Shown here piece after piece: positions 1-7,263 of a stretch of DNA of 16,717 nt (positions are counted from its first letter, which is position 1; each line of letters starts with the position of its first letter). A program made the position numbers and the translations under genes. Source of the stretch: an uncultured Atopobium sp. (GTDB lineage Bacteria > Actinomycetota > Coriobacteriia > Coriobacteriales > Atopobiaceae); assembly GCA_946647055.1 (NCBI GenBank), contig CAMPCT010000023.1, positions 1 to 16,717 on the forward strand, in the 5' to 3' direction. The notes under the pieces were generated by a model. It saw only the letters and a list, made by a program, of their open reading frames with translations, was not told the origin of the DNA and did no database searches.

Positions 1-962
1 TCGCGCTCGGCCAGCTCGGACGGGAAGGTGATGGTCACGCCCGTGTCGGTGCGGATGCTGTGGGTCTTGGCCATGCGGTTGGCGGCGCCGCGCCGCACCG
101 GGACCTCCGCGGGCAGGCTCTGCTCGGCGACCTCGCGCTCGTAGCGATCACGCAGGTCGTCGCGGTCGGCGAAGACCTCGCGACCCACCTCGGCGGGTGA
201 CACGACCTCGCCCTCGTCGGCAGCCTTGGCAAGGGCCGCCTTGGCACGAGAGACCTCGAGCGCCGGCGTGAGCCCGGCCTCCTCGGACACCTCCTCGACG
301 ATCCTCGACACCGCCTGGAAGACGTCGCGCCCGGACGGCCGCGAGCGGCACTGCAGGAACTCGTCGGCGATGACGTTGACCTCGCGCCCGGCGATGAGGC
401 GGGGCTTGTCGGAGAAGTCGATGGCCATCGTGCGCTCGTTGACCACCAGGTAGCTCACGACCTTCTGGGTCGGCGCGGGAAGCGTCCCGTCGTTGCGGAA
501 GATGCCGTTGCCCATCTCGTCGAGCTCGTGCGAGAAGGTGAGCTTGCGTGGCAGCACGAGGATTGCCAGACTCCGGTCGGGCTCGCCCTCGAACGAGGCC
601 TCTACCTCGTCGTCATTTGCTCCCGCAAGCTCGACCGTCTCCTCGAACTCCGCCATGAGCAGGTCCGCCTGCTCCACGGCGTCCATGCGGCGCAGCTCCT
701 CCCAGAACCACTGCGCGACCGAGAGGGACAGCCCCACGAAGTCCGTCTCGTGGCCCAGATAGCCCAGCAGCTGGCCCGCAAAGAGGCTTCCCTCGGCAAA
801 CTCGCCGTGGCGGCTCTCGGGACTCGCCGTGATGCGCCGCACGTGACGTGTCACGTACGACTTGACCTGGCGGTCCTCCAGATCGAGCTCGGCTTGCGAG
901 AGATAGGCGCTCCCGCTCTCGAAGTCGAAGGCGTGGAGAATGGCATGGGTGGTGCGGAGCAT
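1..962 (-). CDS. 37-kDa nucleoid-associated protein, NA37/NdpA family (partial, C-terminus off the window)
   Basis: Read on the minus strand from an ATG at 962-960, with AAGGAGG four bases upstream. The frame stays open for 320 codons to the window edge. The N-terminus (MLRTTHAILHAFDFESGSAY, then LSQAELDLEDRQV) and the pattern GEFAEGSLFAGQL resemble the NA37 family, whose best-known member is the YejK/NdpA nucleoid protein; Firmicutes and Actinomycetota carry relatives of about 340 residues. The segment near the edge (MAKTHSIRTDTGVTITFPSE) looks like the conserved family C-terminus, so probably only some 20-30 residues are missing. The protein is expected to bind DNA in the cytoplasm; its precise role in this lineage is unknown. 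It appears monocistronic at its 5' end. A possible -10 (TATGCT) lies at 998-993 on the minus strand, without a convincing -35. Confidence 0.85.
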   Translation of the reverse strand, partial: MLRTTHAILHAFDFESGSAYLSQAELDLEDRQVKSYVTRHVRRITASPESRHGEFAEGSLFAGQLLGYLGHETDFVGLSLSVAQWFWEELRRMDAVEQADLLMAEFEETVELAGANDDEVEASFEGEPDRSLAILVLPRKLTFSHELDEMGNGIFRNDGTLPAPTQKVVSYLVVNERTMAIDFSDKPRLIAGREVNVIADEFLQCRSRPSGRDVFQAVSRIVEEVSEEAGLTPALEVSRAKAALAKAADEGEVVSPAEVGREVFADRDDLRDRYEREVAEQSLPAEVPVRRGAANRMAKTHSIRTDTGVTITFPSELAER

Positions 963-1048
963 GGGGCCTCCTTGGGTCGGTGCGGTCTGACTAGCATAGC
1001 GCAGCCGGCCGACACCCACAGTCTCCCGACATCTCGCCCCCAAATGGA

Positions 1049-1121
1049 TAGTGTGCACTACTCGACCTAAAGCCTGACGTTTCCGCAGGATTCGCCAAAC
1101 CTTAGGTCGAATTGTGCACGC
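1049..1121 (-). repeat. Hairpin-forming intergenic repeat element, copy A (inverted relative to copies B and C)
   Basis: About 73 nt that fold into one long imperfect hairpin. The outer arms are TAGTGTGCACTACTCGACCT and, on the right, AGGTCGAATTGTGCAC. The core reads CGTTTCCGCAGGAT, the reverse complement of ATCCTGCGGAAACG in copy C, so this copy lies in the opposite orientation. It sits between the start of the NA37 gene and the terminator of the alcohol dehydrogenase gene. There is no T-tract, so it is not a canonical terminator. Confidence 0.75.
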
Positions 1122-1156
1122 TGTTGCAGCGGCGCGCTGACACGCCCCCTGCACAG

Positions 1157-1188
1157 AAAAGGACCGGCCCCAGGGGAAGGGCCGGTCC
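1157..1188 (-). terminator. Rho-independent terminator of the alcohol dehydrogenase gene
   Basis: On the minus strand a perfect 10-bp stem GGACCGGCCC / GGGCCGGTCC with an 8-nt loop is followed by TTTTCT. It lies about 30 nt beyond the stop codon of the iron-containing alcohol dehydrogenase, in the correct orientation. Confidence 0.9.
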
Positions 1189-1216
1189 AACAAGAAGGGG
1201 GGACGTCAGTCAAAGG

Positions 1217-2431
1217 CTAGAACTCGACGGGCAGGTCGTAGTAGACGCACTTGAGGAGCTGCTCCATCTCGGCGGGCGTCGGCTGGCGCGGGTTCGAGCC
1301 GGTGCAGGCGTCGGCGATGGCGTTGACGGCGACCTGCGGAGCCTTCTCGAAGAACTCCTTCTCGTCGATGATCGACTCGTCGGCCTTGACGCCGCCCTGG
1401 CCATAGTTCTTGATGCCCTGCGGGATGTCGATCTTGTCGTTGAGGTCGCGGATCATCTGGACGAGGGCGGCAACCAGCTCATCCTCGGTCTCGCCGGCGA
1501 GGTGGAAGACCTCCTTGGCGATGTAGGCGTAGCGGGCACGGGCACGCTCGTCCTTGGCGTTGAACTGGATGACCTTGCCCAGGTACATGGCGTTGGCGCA
1601 GCCGTGGATGATGTGGCCGCCGGAGAACGCGGCGCCGGTCTTGTGGGCCATGGAGTGGACGATGCCCAGCAGGCCGCTCGAGAAGGCGATGCCGGCGATG
1701 CACTGGGCGTCGTGCATGTGCTTGCGGGCCTCCTTGTCGCCGGTGTAGCTCTTGGGGAGCCACTCGACGATCTCGCGCATGGCGTAGAGGGCGTTGGCGT
1801 CGGTGTAGGGCGACGCGGCGGTGGAGACGTAGGCCTCGATGGCGTGGGTCAGGGCGTCCATGCCGGTGTGGGCGCAGAGCTTGGCGGGCATGGTGTAGGT
1901 GATCTCGGGGTCGACGATGGCCACGTCAGGCGTGATCTCGAAGTCGGCAATGGGGTACTTGATGCCCTCCTCGTAGTTGGTGATGATCGAGAAGGCCGTG
2001 ACCTCGGTGGCCGTGCCGGAGGTGGAGGAGATGGCGCAGAACTTGGCCTTGGTGCGCAGCTTGGGCAGGCCAAAGACGACGCACATGTCCTCGAAGGTGG
2101 TCTCGGGGTACTCGTACTTGATCCACATGGCCTTGGCGGCGTCGATGGGGCTGCCGCCGCCGATGGCGACGATCCAGTCGGGCTGGAACTCTGCCATGGA
2201 CTTGGCGCCGGCCATGACGGTCTCGACGGAGGGGTCGCTCTCGACGCCCTCGAACACCCTCACGTACATGCCAGCGGCGTGCAGGTCCTCCTCGAGCTCG
2301 TCCAGGAAGCCACCGCGGCGCATGGAGCTGCCACCGGTCACGATCATCGCACGCTCGCCCTTGAAGTTCCTCACCTCGTGGCGGGCGCCCTCACCAAAGT
2401 ACAGGTCACGCGGGTTGGTGAAACGTCCCAT
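1217..2431 (-). CDS. Iron-containing (group III) alcohol dehydrogenase
   Basis: A 404-residue protein of the Fe-ADH fold, which interconverts alcohols and aldehydes with NAD(P)H, normally with Fe2+ or Zn2+ at the active site. The nucleotide-binding motif GGGSPIDAAKAM is at residues 91-102 and the family segment SSTSGTATEVTAF at 135-147. Metal ligands are seen in MDALTH (D192, H196) and in the His-rich stretch 259-276 (HSMAH...GGHIIHG). The ATG at 2431 was chosen over an in-frame upstream ATG at 2539 because AGGAG lies about 10 nt before it and the family fold starts here (MGRFTNPRDLYFGEGA). It follows the LysR gene on the same strand after 167 nt and ends at a strong terminator. The substrate cannot be read from sequence; relatives act on butanol, 1,3-propanediol or lactaldehyde. 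Redox balancing in fermentation is the likely context. Confidence 0.92.
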   Translation of the reverse strand: MGRFTNPRDLYFGEGARHEVRNFKGERAMIVTGGSSMRRGGFLDELEEDLHAAGMYVRVFEGVESDPSVETVMAGAKSMAEFQPDWIVAIGGGSPIDAAKAMWIKYEYPETTFEDMCVVFGLPKLRTKAKFCAISSTSGTATEVTAFSIITNYEEGIKYPIADFEITPDVAIVDPEITYTMPAKLCAHTGMDALTHAIEAYVSTAASPYTDANALYAMREIVEWLPKSYTGDKEARKHMHDAQCIAGIAFSSGLLGIVHSMAHKTGAAFSGGHIIHGCANAMYLGKVIQFNAKDERARARYAYIAKEVFHLAGETEDELVAALVQMIRDLNDKIDIPQGIKNYGQGGVKADESIIDEKEFFEKAPQVAVNAIADACTGSNPRQPTPAEMEQLLKCVYYDLPVEF

Positions 2432-2551
2432 TGTTTCCCCTCTCCTGCCGCATCGTACGGCATTGGCGACCCGGCCTCTCCGGGTCCTTCTCACGAGGGA
2501 AATTGTGCTGCAGGCTGTACCCCCACGGGAAATACCCATGTGCGATTCAGG

Positions 2552-2570
2552 CTATAGCCAACAGTTATAG
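2552..2570. promoter_or_regulatory. Candidate LysR-type operator upstream of the alcohol dehydrogenase gene
   Basis: The 19-bp dyad CTATAGCCAACAGTTATAG has arms CTATA/TATAG and contains the T-N11-A spacing typical of LysR-family boxes. It lies in the 167-nt gap between the LysR gene and the dehydrogenase gene, about 120 nt upstream of the dehydrogenase start. The arms are short and no convincing -35/-10 pair is visible beside it, so this is a hypothesis. Confidence 0.35.
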
Positions 2571-2598
2571 TCGCTGGTTAACAGGTTAGTTTAGCCAA

Positions 2599-3498
2599 TC
2601 ATTCCGATTGTGCGAGCCTCGTGAGGGATGTGGAGAAGTCACGTGCGGCCGGCGAGAGCGGGATGCCGGGACGCGAGAGGACGCACAGCTCCACGGGACG
2701 CAGCTCGGCCAGGTGCGCCAGGGTGACACCTCGTCTCGCTGCTCCGCCGGAGCCAATGGCGATGGTGTAGCCGCCAAGCCGCACGACAAGGTCGAGGGCC
2801 GTCTCCCAGTCACCCACCACCACGCGCTTGCCTGACCCGCGAATGGAAAGGAGCCGCCCCATGGGACCTGAGTACTCGTCCGTCGCAAAGCCCAGGTCGA
2901 TGCGCGGCAGGCCGGCAAGGCCGCCGACCGAGGTCGGCAGCTGTCCATCAGACAGCGCCGACGTGGCGACCAGCGCCACCGGGTGCACGACCGCAATGGG
3001 CTCGAGGGCAAGATCGGCAGCCGCCACCGCAGACTCGATGTGGTCGGCGTTGACCGAGCTGCGATAGAGGATCCCCAGCTCGCTGTGCTGCGTCCGCACG
3101 CTCTCGAAGACGGCCGGGATGCGCTCCTCGCGCAACGCGAACTGGTAGAACTCCCGGCTGTGCGCACGGACGACGTCGGCGAACGCCTGCGTCACGAGGA
3201 CGTTGTGGGGCGAGGACACCGCGAAGACGGGACGCGGCCCAAAGGTCCCCTTGTAGTGGGACTCGAGCCGGTCGGCATTCTCCACGACCTCGCGCGCGTA
3301 CGCGAGGAAGCGCTCGCCCTCGTCGGTGATCGTGACGCCGGTGGGCACGCGATCGAAGATGGTGATGCCCATCTCCTGCTCGAGCTCGGAGATGGCCTTG
3401 GAGAGGCTCGGCTGCGACACGTACAGCCGCATGGCCGCCGCCGTCATCGAACCGGACACGGCCACCTGAATCACGTAGCGAAGCTGTTGCAGGGTCAT
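2599..3498 (-). CDS. LysR-family transcriptional regulator
   Basis: A 299-residue protein, the usual LysR length. The N-terminal winged helix-turn-helix covers about residues 1-65 (MTLQQLRYVIQVAVSGSMTA, then the recognition region VSQPSLSKAISELEQEMGITIFDR at 27-50). A periplasmic-binding-protein-like effector domain follows from about residue 90 to the end. The start at 3498 has a GGGAG-type ribosome binding site about five bases upstream. It lies upstream of, and on the same strand as, the iron-containing alcohol dehydrogenase, and is divergent from the lactate permease. Either neighbour could be its target, and LysR proteins often also control themselves. The effector is unknown; a short-chain organic acid or aldehyde would fit the context but is only inference. 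Confidence 0.93.
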   Translation of the reverse strand: MTLQQLRYVIQVAVSGSMTAAAMRLYVSQPSLSKAISELEQEMGITIFDRVPTGVTITDEGERFLAYAREVVENADRLESHYKGTFGPRPVFAVSSPHNVLVTQAFADVVRAHSREFYQFALREERIPAVFESVRTQHSELGILYRSSVNADHIESAVAAADLALEPIAVVHPVALVATSALSDGQLPTSVGGLAGLPRIDLGFATDEYSGPMGRLLSIRGSGKRVVVGDWETALDLVVRLGGYTIAIGSGGAARRGVTLAHLAELRPVELCVLSRPGIPLSPAARDFSTSLTRLAQSE

Positions 3499-3531
3499 GG
3501 AGGCTCCCTCGTCACGCTCTTCTCAGTCAAA

Positions 3532-3606
3532 CAGTGTACACTACTCGGCCTAAGCTTTCTCATTTCCTGCGGAAACGCAAGGCATTAGGTCGAATGGTGC
3601 GCACTA
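3532..3606 (+). repeat. Hairpin-forming intergenic repeat element, copy B
   Basis: About 75 nt in the divergent gap between the LysR gene and the lactate permease. The outer left segment CAGTGTACACTA is itself nearly palindromic, followed by CTCGGCCTAAGC. The core CCTGCGGAAACGCAAG matches copy C exactly, and the right arm is ATTAGGTCGAATGGTGCGCA. Same orientation as copy C. Its position between divergent starts means it could influence both promoters. No other clear signal is visible in the 202-nt gap. Confidence 0.8.
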
Positions 3607-3700
3607 AGACAAGAGCGGCATGCTCAATAAGCGTTTGTGGCCCATCTGGCCGTCCGTCGCTGGTACCATCTCATGCAACACCCCAGAGGAAGGCGGCGCA

Positions 3701-5248
3701 GTGGCAACGGACACCAGCATGCTCGTGAACCTCGGCCTTGGGCTCCTGCCCGTCCTCTGGCTGCTCGTCGCCATGGTGGCGACGCCGCTCCCCGCCTATG
3801 TCTCCAGCCTCGGTGCCCTGGCCCTGAGCCTCGTGCTCGCGTGCGCGTGGTGGGGCCTCGGTGCGCCTGAGGCCACGGGGGCGATCCTCGAGGGCACGGC
3901 CTTTGCGCTCTGGAACGTGTGCCTGGTCATCGTGGCGGCGCTCTTCGCCTACGACCTGCTCGCCCACACGGGGTCCCTCGACGTCATCGGCACGCTCCTC
4001 TCCTCCATCACCCGCGACCGCCGCGTGGTGGAGCTCCTCATCATCTGGGGCTTCGGCAACCTCCTCGAGGGCATGGCCGGGTTTGGGACGGCGGTGGCCA
4101 TCCCTGCCTCGATCCTCGTCGGCCTGGGCTTCGAGCCCCTCCCCATCGTCGTGGCCAGCCTCGTCGCGAACGCCATGCCCACGGCGTTTGGCTCCGTCGG
4201 CGTTCCCACGCAGACGCTCGCGTCGGTCTCGGGCATGGACGCCATCACGCTCTCCGGCTCCATCGCAGCCATGGAGCTCGCGGTCATGCTCGCCATGCCC
4301 CTCGTCATCGTGACCATATGCGAGGGCGGCACGAGGGCGCTCAGGGGCATGCTGCCGGTCTCCCTCGTCGCCTCGGTCTCGTTTGCCGTGCCCTGGCTGG
4401 CAGTCGCACAGGTCGCCGGACCCGAGCTGCCCAACGTGATTGGAGCCGTTTGCAGCGTCTGCTGCACGGTCGCGTTCATGCGCCTGTGCCCAAACAATGG
4501 GCCTGACCAGCGCTTTGTTCTTTCGGGGCAGGAAGGCGCCACGATTGCCCCCGTAGGCGAGACGTTGCGCGCCTGTGCGCCCTTCGTCCTCATGTTCATC
4601 CTGCTCATGGTCACGTCGAGCTTTGTCCCGCTCGTCTACGACGCGCTTGCGGCCATCAGCTCGAAGGTGGTGCTCTATCCTGGGGAGGATGCGAGCTCGC
4701 TCGAGTTCCGCTGGCTCTGCGCACCTGGGACGATCATCCTCGTGGCGGCGCTCGCAGGTGGCCTGATCCAGGGGCTGGGAGCCCGGGAGATGCTGGGGCT
4801 TCTCGCAGGCACGCTACGCAAGAACCTCAAGACCATCGTCACCATCTGCAGCATCGTGGCAGCGGCCAAGGTCATGGGCTACAGCGGCATGACGCTCGAC
4901 GTCGCGTTGGCACTCGTTGCGATGACGGGCGGCGCCTATCCGCTCATCTCCCCCGTGATCGGAGCGCTCGGGGGCTTCGCCACGGGGTCGGGCACCTCCG
5001 CGAACGTGCTGTTCGGGCAGCTCCAGGTGCAGGCGGCCGAGGCCATCGGGGCGAGTCCCCTCTGGATGGCCGCGTCAAACGCCATGGGCGCGGGCATTGG
5101 CAAGGCGCTGAGCACCCAGTGCGTCGCCATCGGGACGGGCGCGACGGGGCTCTCGGGAAACGAGTCGCAGGTCTTCCGCAGGGTCCTGGTCCCCGCGGTC
5201 GCGTGCCTCGTCGTGGCAAGCGCGCTCTGCCTCTGGCTCGCGACGTAG
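3701..5248 (+). CDS. lctP: L-lactate permease, LctP family
   Basis: A 515-residue polytopic membrane protein with about 12 or more hydrophobic segments. Family signatures are present: EGMAGFGTAVAIP at residues 123-135, NAMPTAFGSVGVPT at 157-170 and, near the C-terminus, GGFATGSGTSANVLFGQLQ. LctP proteins import L-lactate (and D-lactate or glycolate) with protons, or may export lactate in fermenters. GTG at 3701 was chosen because AGAGGAAGG lies seven bases upstream and the first membrane segment starts soon after. An in-frame ATG at 3620 would add 27 residues that do not look like the family and overlap no obvious ribosome site. The gene is divergent from the LysR regulator and convergent with the BASS-family transporter; copy C of the hairpin element lies just past its stop. 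Confidence 0.92.
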   Translation: MATDTSMLVNLGLGLLPVLWLLVAMVATPLPAYVSSLGALALSLVLACAWWGLGAPEATGAILEGTAFALWNVCLVIVAALFAYDLLAHTGSLDVIGTLLSSITRDRRVVELLIIWGFGNLLEGMAGFGTAVAIPASILVGLGFEPLPIVVASLVANAMPTAFGSVGVPTQTLASVSGMDAITLSGSIAAMELAVMLAMPLVIVTICEGGTRALRGMLPVSLVASVSFAVPWLAVAQVAGPELPNVIGAVCSVCCTVAFMRLCPNNGPDQRFVLSGQEGATIAPVGETLRACAPFVLMFILLMVTSSFVPLVYDALAAISSKVVLYPGEDASSLEFRWLCAPGTIILVAALAGGLIQGLGAREMLGLLAGTLRKNLKTIVTICSIVAAAKVMGYSGMTLDVALALVAMTGGAYPLISPVIGALGGFATGSGTSANVLFGQLQVQAAEAIGASPLWMAASNAMGAGIGKALSTQCVAIGTGATGLSGNESQVFRRVLVPAVACLVVASALCLWLAT

Positions 5249-5262
5249 CATTCCAAATCGGA

Positions 5263-5336
5263 TAGTGCACACTATTCGACCTAAGCTTTCGCGTATCCTG
5301 CGGAAACGCAAGACCTTAGGTCGAATTGTGCACACT
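5263..5336 (+). repeat. Hairpin-forming intergenic repeat element, copy C
   Basis: About 74 nt filling most of the 96-nt gap between the convergent ends of the lactate permease and the BASS-family transporter. It forms an almost continuous hairpin: left arm TAGTGCACACTATTCGACCT plus AAGC, apex ATCCTGCGGAAACG, right arm ACCTTAGGTCGAATTGTGCA plus CACT. No T-tract follows on either strand. It is the only structure in the gap that could block readthrough between the two genes. Confidence 0.82.
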
Positions 5337-5344
5337 GCTCGCGC

Positions 5345-6307
5345 CTACTCGCTCGCCGGCGCCTCCTCCTCGCCCATCTTGGCGAGGCGTGCCGCGATGA
5401 CCGCCGCAAGGATCTGCTGGAAGAGCGTGCCTGCCATGACGGGGAACATCGTCGCCGCCGGGAAGTAGCTCGCGGCGACGACGGCACCGGCGGTGATGTT
5501 GCGGAACCCGCAGTCGATGCACATCGTGGCGGCGTCAGCGTGCGAGTCACCCAGCACCTTCCCCAGCACGAAGCCCGTGGCATAGCCCACCAGCGCCAGC
5601 ACGAAGATGAGGACGATGACCCCCACGAGTCGGGGCGTGAGGTTGAACATGAACTCGGAGATCCCCGTCGAGTTGGTGGCGATGACCAGCAGCACCAACA
5701 CGCGGCAGGCAGGGGCGATCACGGGCGAGAGCTTCTTGGCGCCCCACCCATGGGTGAGGTCGTTGACCGTGACGCCGGCAACCGCGGGAATGGCGATCAT
5801 GAACAGCGTGGTGCGTATGAGCGAGGGAGTGTCGACCGCCACGACCTCACCCAACAGCAGGCTCATCATGAACGGGAGCGCGATTGGCGAGATCACCGTC
5901 GAGACGAAGACGCTCACGATGGCCAGTGCCGGGTTGCCCCCCGCCAGGCCCGACCACATGACGCTCACCACGCCGATGGGCACGCAGAACTCCATGACGA
6001 TGCCGGCGAGGATGTCGGGGTCGTCCCCATAGAACAGGTCGCCCACCACGCGCGCGACGCTCGGGATGGCCACGGAGCTCACCAAAAGGATGACAAGGAG
6101 CAGGCGCGGCTTGCGCAGCACGCCCAGGATGCTCTCGAAGGTGTTCCCCAGCGCCCCCTGGAAGGTGATGATGGCAAAGAGGAGGGTCACGTAGGGCTTC
6201 ACGGGCAGAAGCACGCTGGGAAAGAGGATGCCAAAGGCCACGCAGCCCAGGGTGAGCAGGCCCATGTTGCGGCTGACGAACTTGCCAAAGGCATACCAGC
6301 GCTCCAT
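5345..6307 (-). CDS. Bile acid:sodium symporter (BASS/SBF) family transporter
   Basis: A 320-residue integral membrane protein with about nine or ten hydrophobic helices, as expected for the SBF family. Recognisable segments are GLLTLGCVAFGILFP (16-30), MEFCVPIGVVSVMWSGLAGG (105-124) and the conserved crossover region CGFRNITAGAVVAASYF (266-282). Bacterial members move organic anions (bile acids, pantothenate, 2-keto acids and others) with Na+; the substrate here is not evident. The ATG at 6307 is preceded by a purine-rich GAGGGGAGGGGAC. It is convergent with the lactate permease and divergent from the suf operon, and appears to be transcribed alone. In a gut organism bile acid handling is possible, but the family name should not be read as proof of that substrate. 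Confidence 0.88.
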   Translation of the reverse strand: MERWYAFGKFVSRNMGLLTLGCVAFGILFPSVLLPVKPYVTLLFAIITFQGALGNTFESILGVLRKPRLLLVILLVSSVAIPSVARVVGDLFYGDDPDILAGIVMEFCVPIGVVSVMWSGLAGGNPALAIVSVFVSTVISPIALPFMMSLLLGEVVAVDTPSLIRTTLFMIAIPAVAGVTVNDLTHGWGAKKLSPVIAPACRVLVLLVIATNSTGISEFMFNLTPRLVGVIVLIFVLALVGYATGFVLGKVLGDSHADAATMCIDCGFRNITAGAVVAASYFPAATMFPVMAGTLFQQILAAVIAARLAKMGEEEAPASE

Positions 6308-6415
6308 GTCCCCTCCCCTCTCATGCGTGGTTCCATGGTAGCAGTTGGGACTCGCCCGCTCGCGAAAAAGGGCGCGACAATCGATGCGGTGCCTAGCCCG
6401 TGGCCATCCTATTAA

Positions 6416-6442
6416 TTCCTACCAATTGCTAGGAAATATGCT
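6416..6442 (+). promoter_or_regulatory. suf operon promoter region with a 20-bp palindromic candidate operator
   Basis: TTCCTACCAATTGCTAGGAA (6416-6435) is a palindrome broken only at one symmetric pair, in an AT-rich island within GC-rich sequence. A -10-like TATGCT follows directly at 6437-6442; upstream, TTAATT (6412-6417) could be a weak -35. The sufC start is about 50 nt downstream. Because the operon ends with an Rrf2/IscR-like gene, the palindrome is the natural candidate for its binding site. That assignment is inference. Confidence 0.55.
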
Positions 6443-6494
6443 ACCATGCGTCTGGCCAACTCCGCGCACGCGCGCGTCAAGGAAAGAAGGACAC

Positions 6495-7259
6495 ATGGCA
6501 ACACCGCTCCTCAACGTCGACCACCTCAGTGCGGGCATCGAGGACAAGGAGATCCTGCACGACATCTCCCTCGCGCTCGCCCCCGGCGAGGTCCACGTCC
6601 TCATGGGCCCCAACGGCGCCGGCAAGTCGACGCTCGGGCACGTCATCATGGGCGACCCGGCATACCAGGTCACCGGCGGCACCATCACGTTCGACGGCGC
6701 CGACGTCACCGAGCTCTCCCCCGACAAGCGCTCCGTCGCGGGCATCTTCATGTCCTACCAGGCGCCGGTGGAGGTCCCCGGCGTCCCCCTCATGAGCTTC
6801 CTGCGCACCATCTGCGACAAGCGCCCCGAGCTCAAGATGAAGAACCGCGAGTTCCGCGCCCACGTTGCCGCCCTCGCCGAGCGCCTCGACCTCGACCCCT
6901 CGTACCTCGACCGCGAGCTCAACGTGGGCTTCTCGGGCGGCGAGAAGAAGAAGCTCGAGATGCTCCAGCTGCTGCTGCTTCGCCCCAAACTTGCCATCCT
7001 CGACGAGACCGACTCCGGCCTCGACGTCGACGCCCTCTCCGTGGTGAGCCGCGGCATGGAGGCCTACCGCGCCGAGTGTGACGGGGCGCTCCTCGTCATC
7101 ACGCACAACACGCGTATCCTCGAGCGCCTCGAGGTCGACCGCACCCACGTGATGGTCCAGGGCACCATGGTCGCCGAGGGCGACGCCTCCCTCATCAGCC
7201 AGATCGACGCGGAGGGCTTCGAGCGCTTCGAGGCGCTCCTTCCCACGGTGGAGGCGTAA
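6495..7259 (+). CDS. sufC: SufC, ATPase of the SufBCD Fe-S cluster assembly complex
   Basis: A 254-residue ABC-type ATPase. Walker A GPNGAGKST is at 38-46, the Q-loop region at about 88-92 (SYQAP), the signature FSGGEKKK at 146-153, Walker B LAILDETDSGLD at 166-177 and the switch histidine H204 (VITHNTRIL). The signature with lysines and the DETDSGLD form of Walker B are typical of SufC rather than importer ATPases. ATG at 6495 follows AGAAGG at a short spacing; an ORF extension to 6345 runs through the promoter palindrome and is rejected. It is first in the operon, and sufB starts four bases after its stop. In the cytoplasm it binds SufB and SufD and powers scaffold rearrangement during cluster assembly. 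Confidence 0.97.
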   Translation: MATPLLNVDHLSAGIEDKEILHDISLALAPGEVHVLMGPNGAGKSTLGHVIMGDPAYQVTGGTITFDGADVTELSPDKRSVAGIFMSYQAPVEVPGVPLMSFLRTICDKRPELKMKNREFRAHVAALAERLDLDPSYLDRELNVGFSGGEKKKLEMLQLLLLRPKLAILDETDSGLDVDALSVVSRGMEAYRAECDGALLVITHNTRILERLEVDRTHVMVQGTMVAEGDASLISQIDAEGFERFEALLPTVEA

Positions 7260-7263
7260 GGCC

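Noticed and set aside
1112..2557. 481-codon plus-strand open frame opposite the alcohol dehydrogenase
   Set aside because: It is antisense to a clear enzyme gene, has low-complexity Val/Gly/Leu/Asp-rich composition and matches no family; it arises from the high GC third-position bias.
3620..3700. Earlier ATG for the lactate permease
   Set aside because: The added 27 residues do not resemble the family, and the GTG at 3701 has a well-spaced ribosome site.
5263..5336. Copy C as an ordinary rho-independent terminator
   Set aside because: Neither strand has a T-tract after the stem, and related copies occur where no gene ends; a repeat element explains all three better, though it may still slow transcription.
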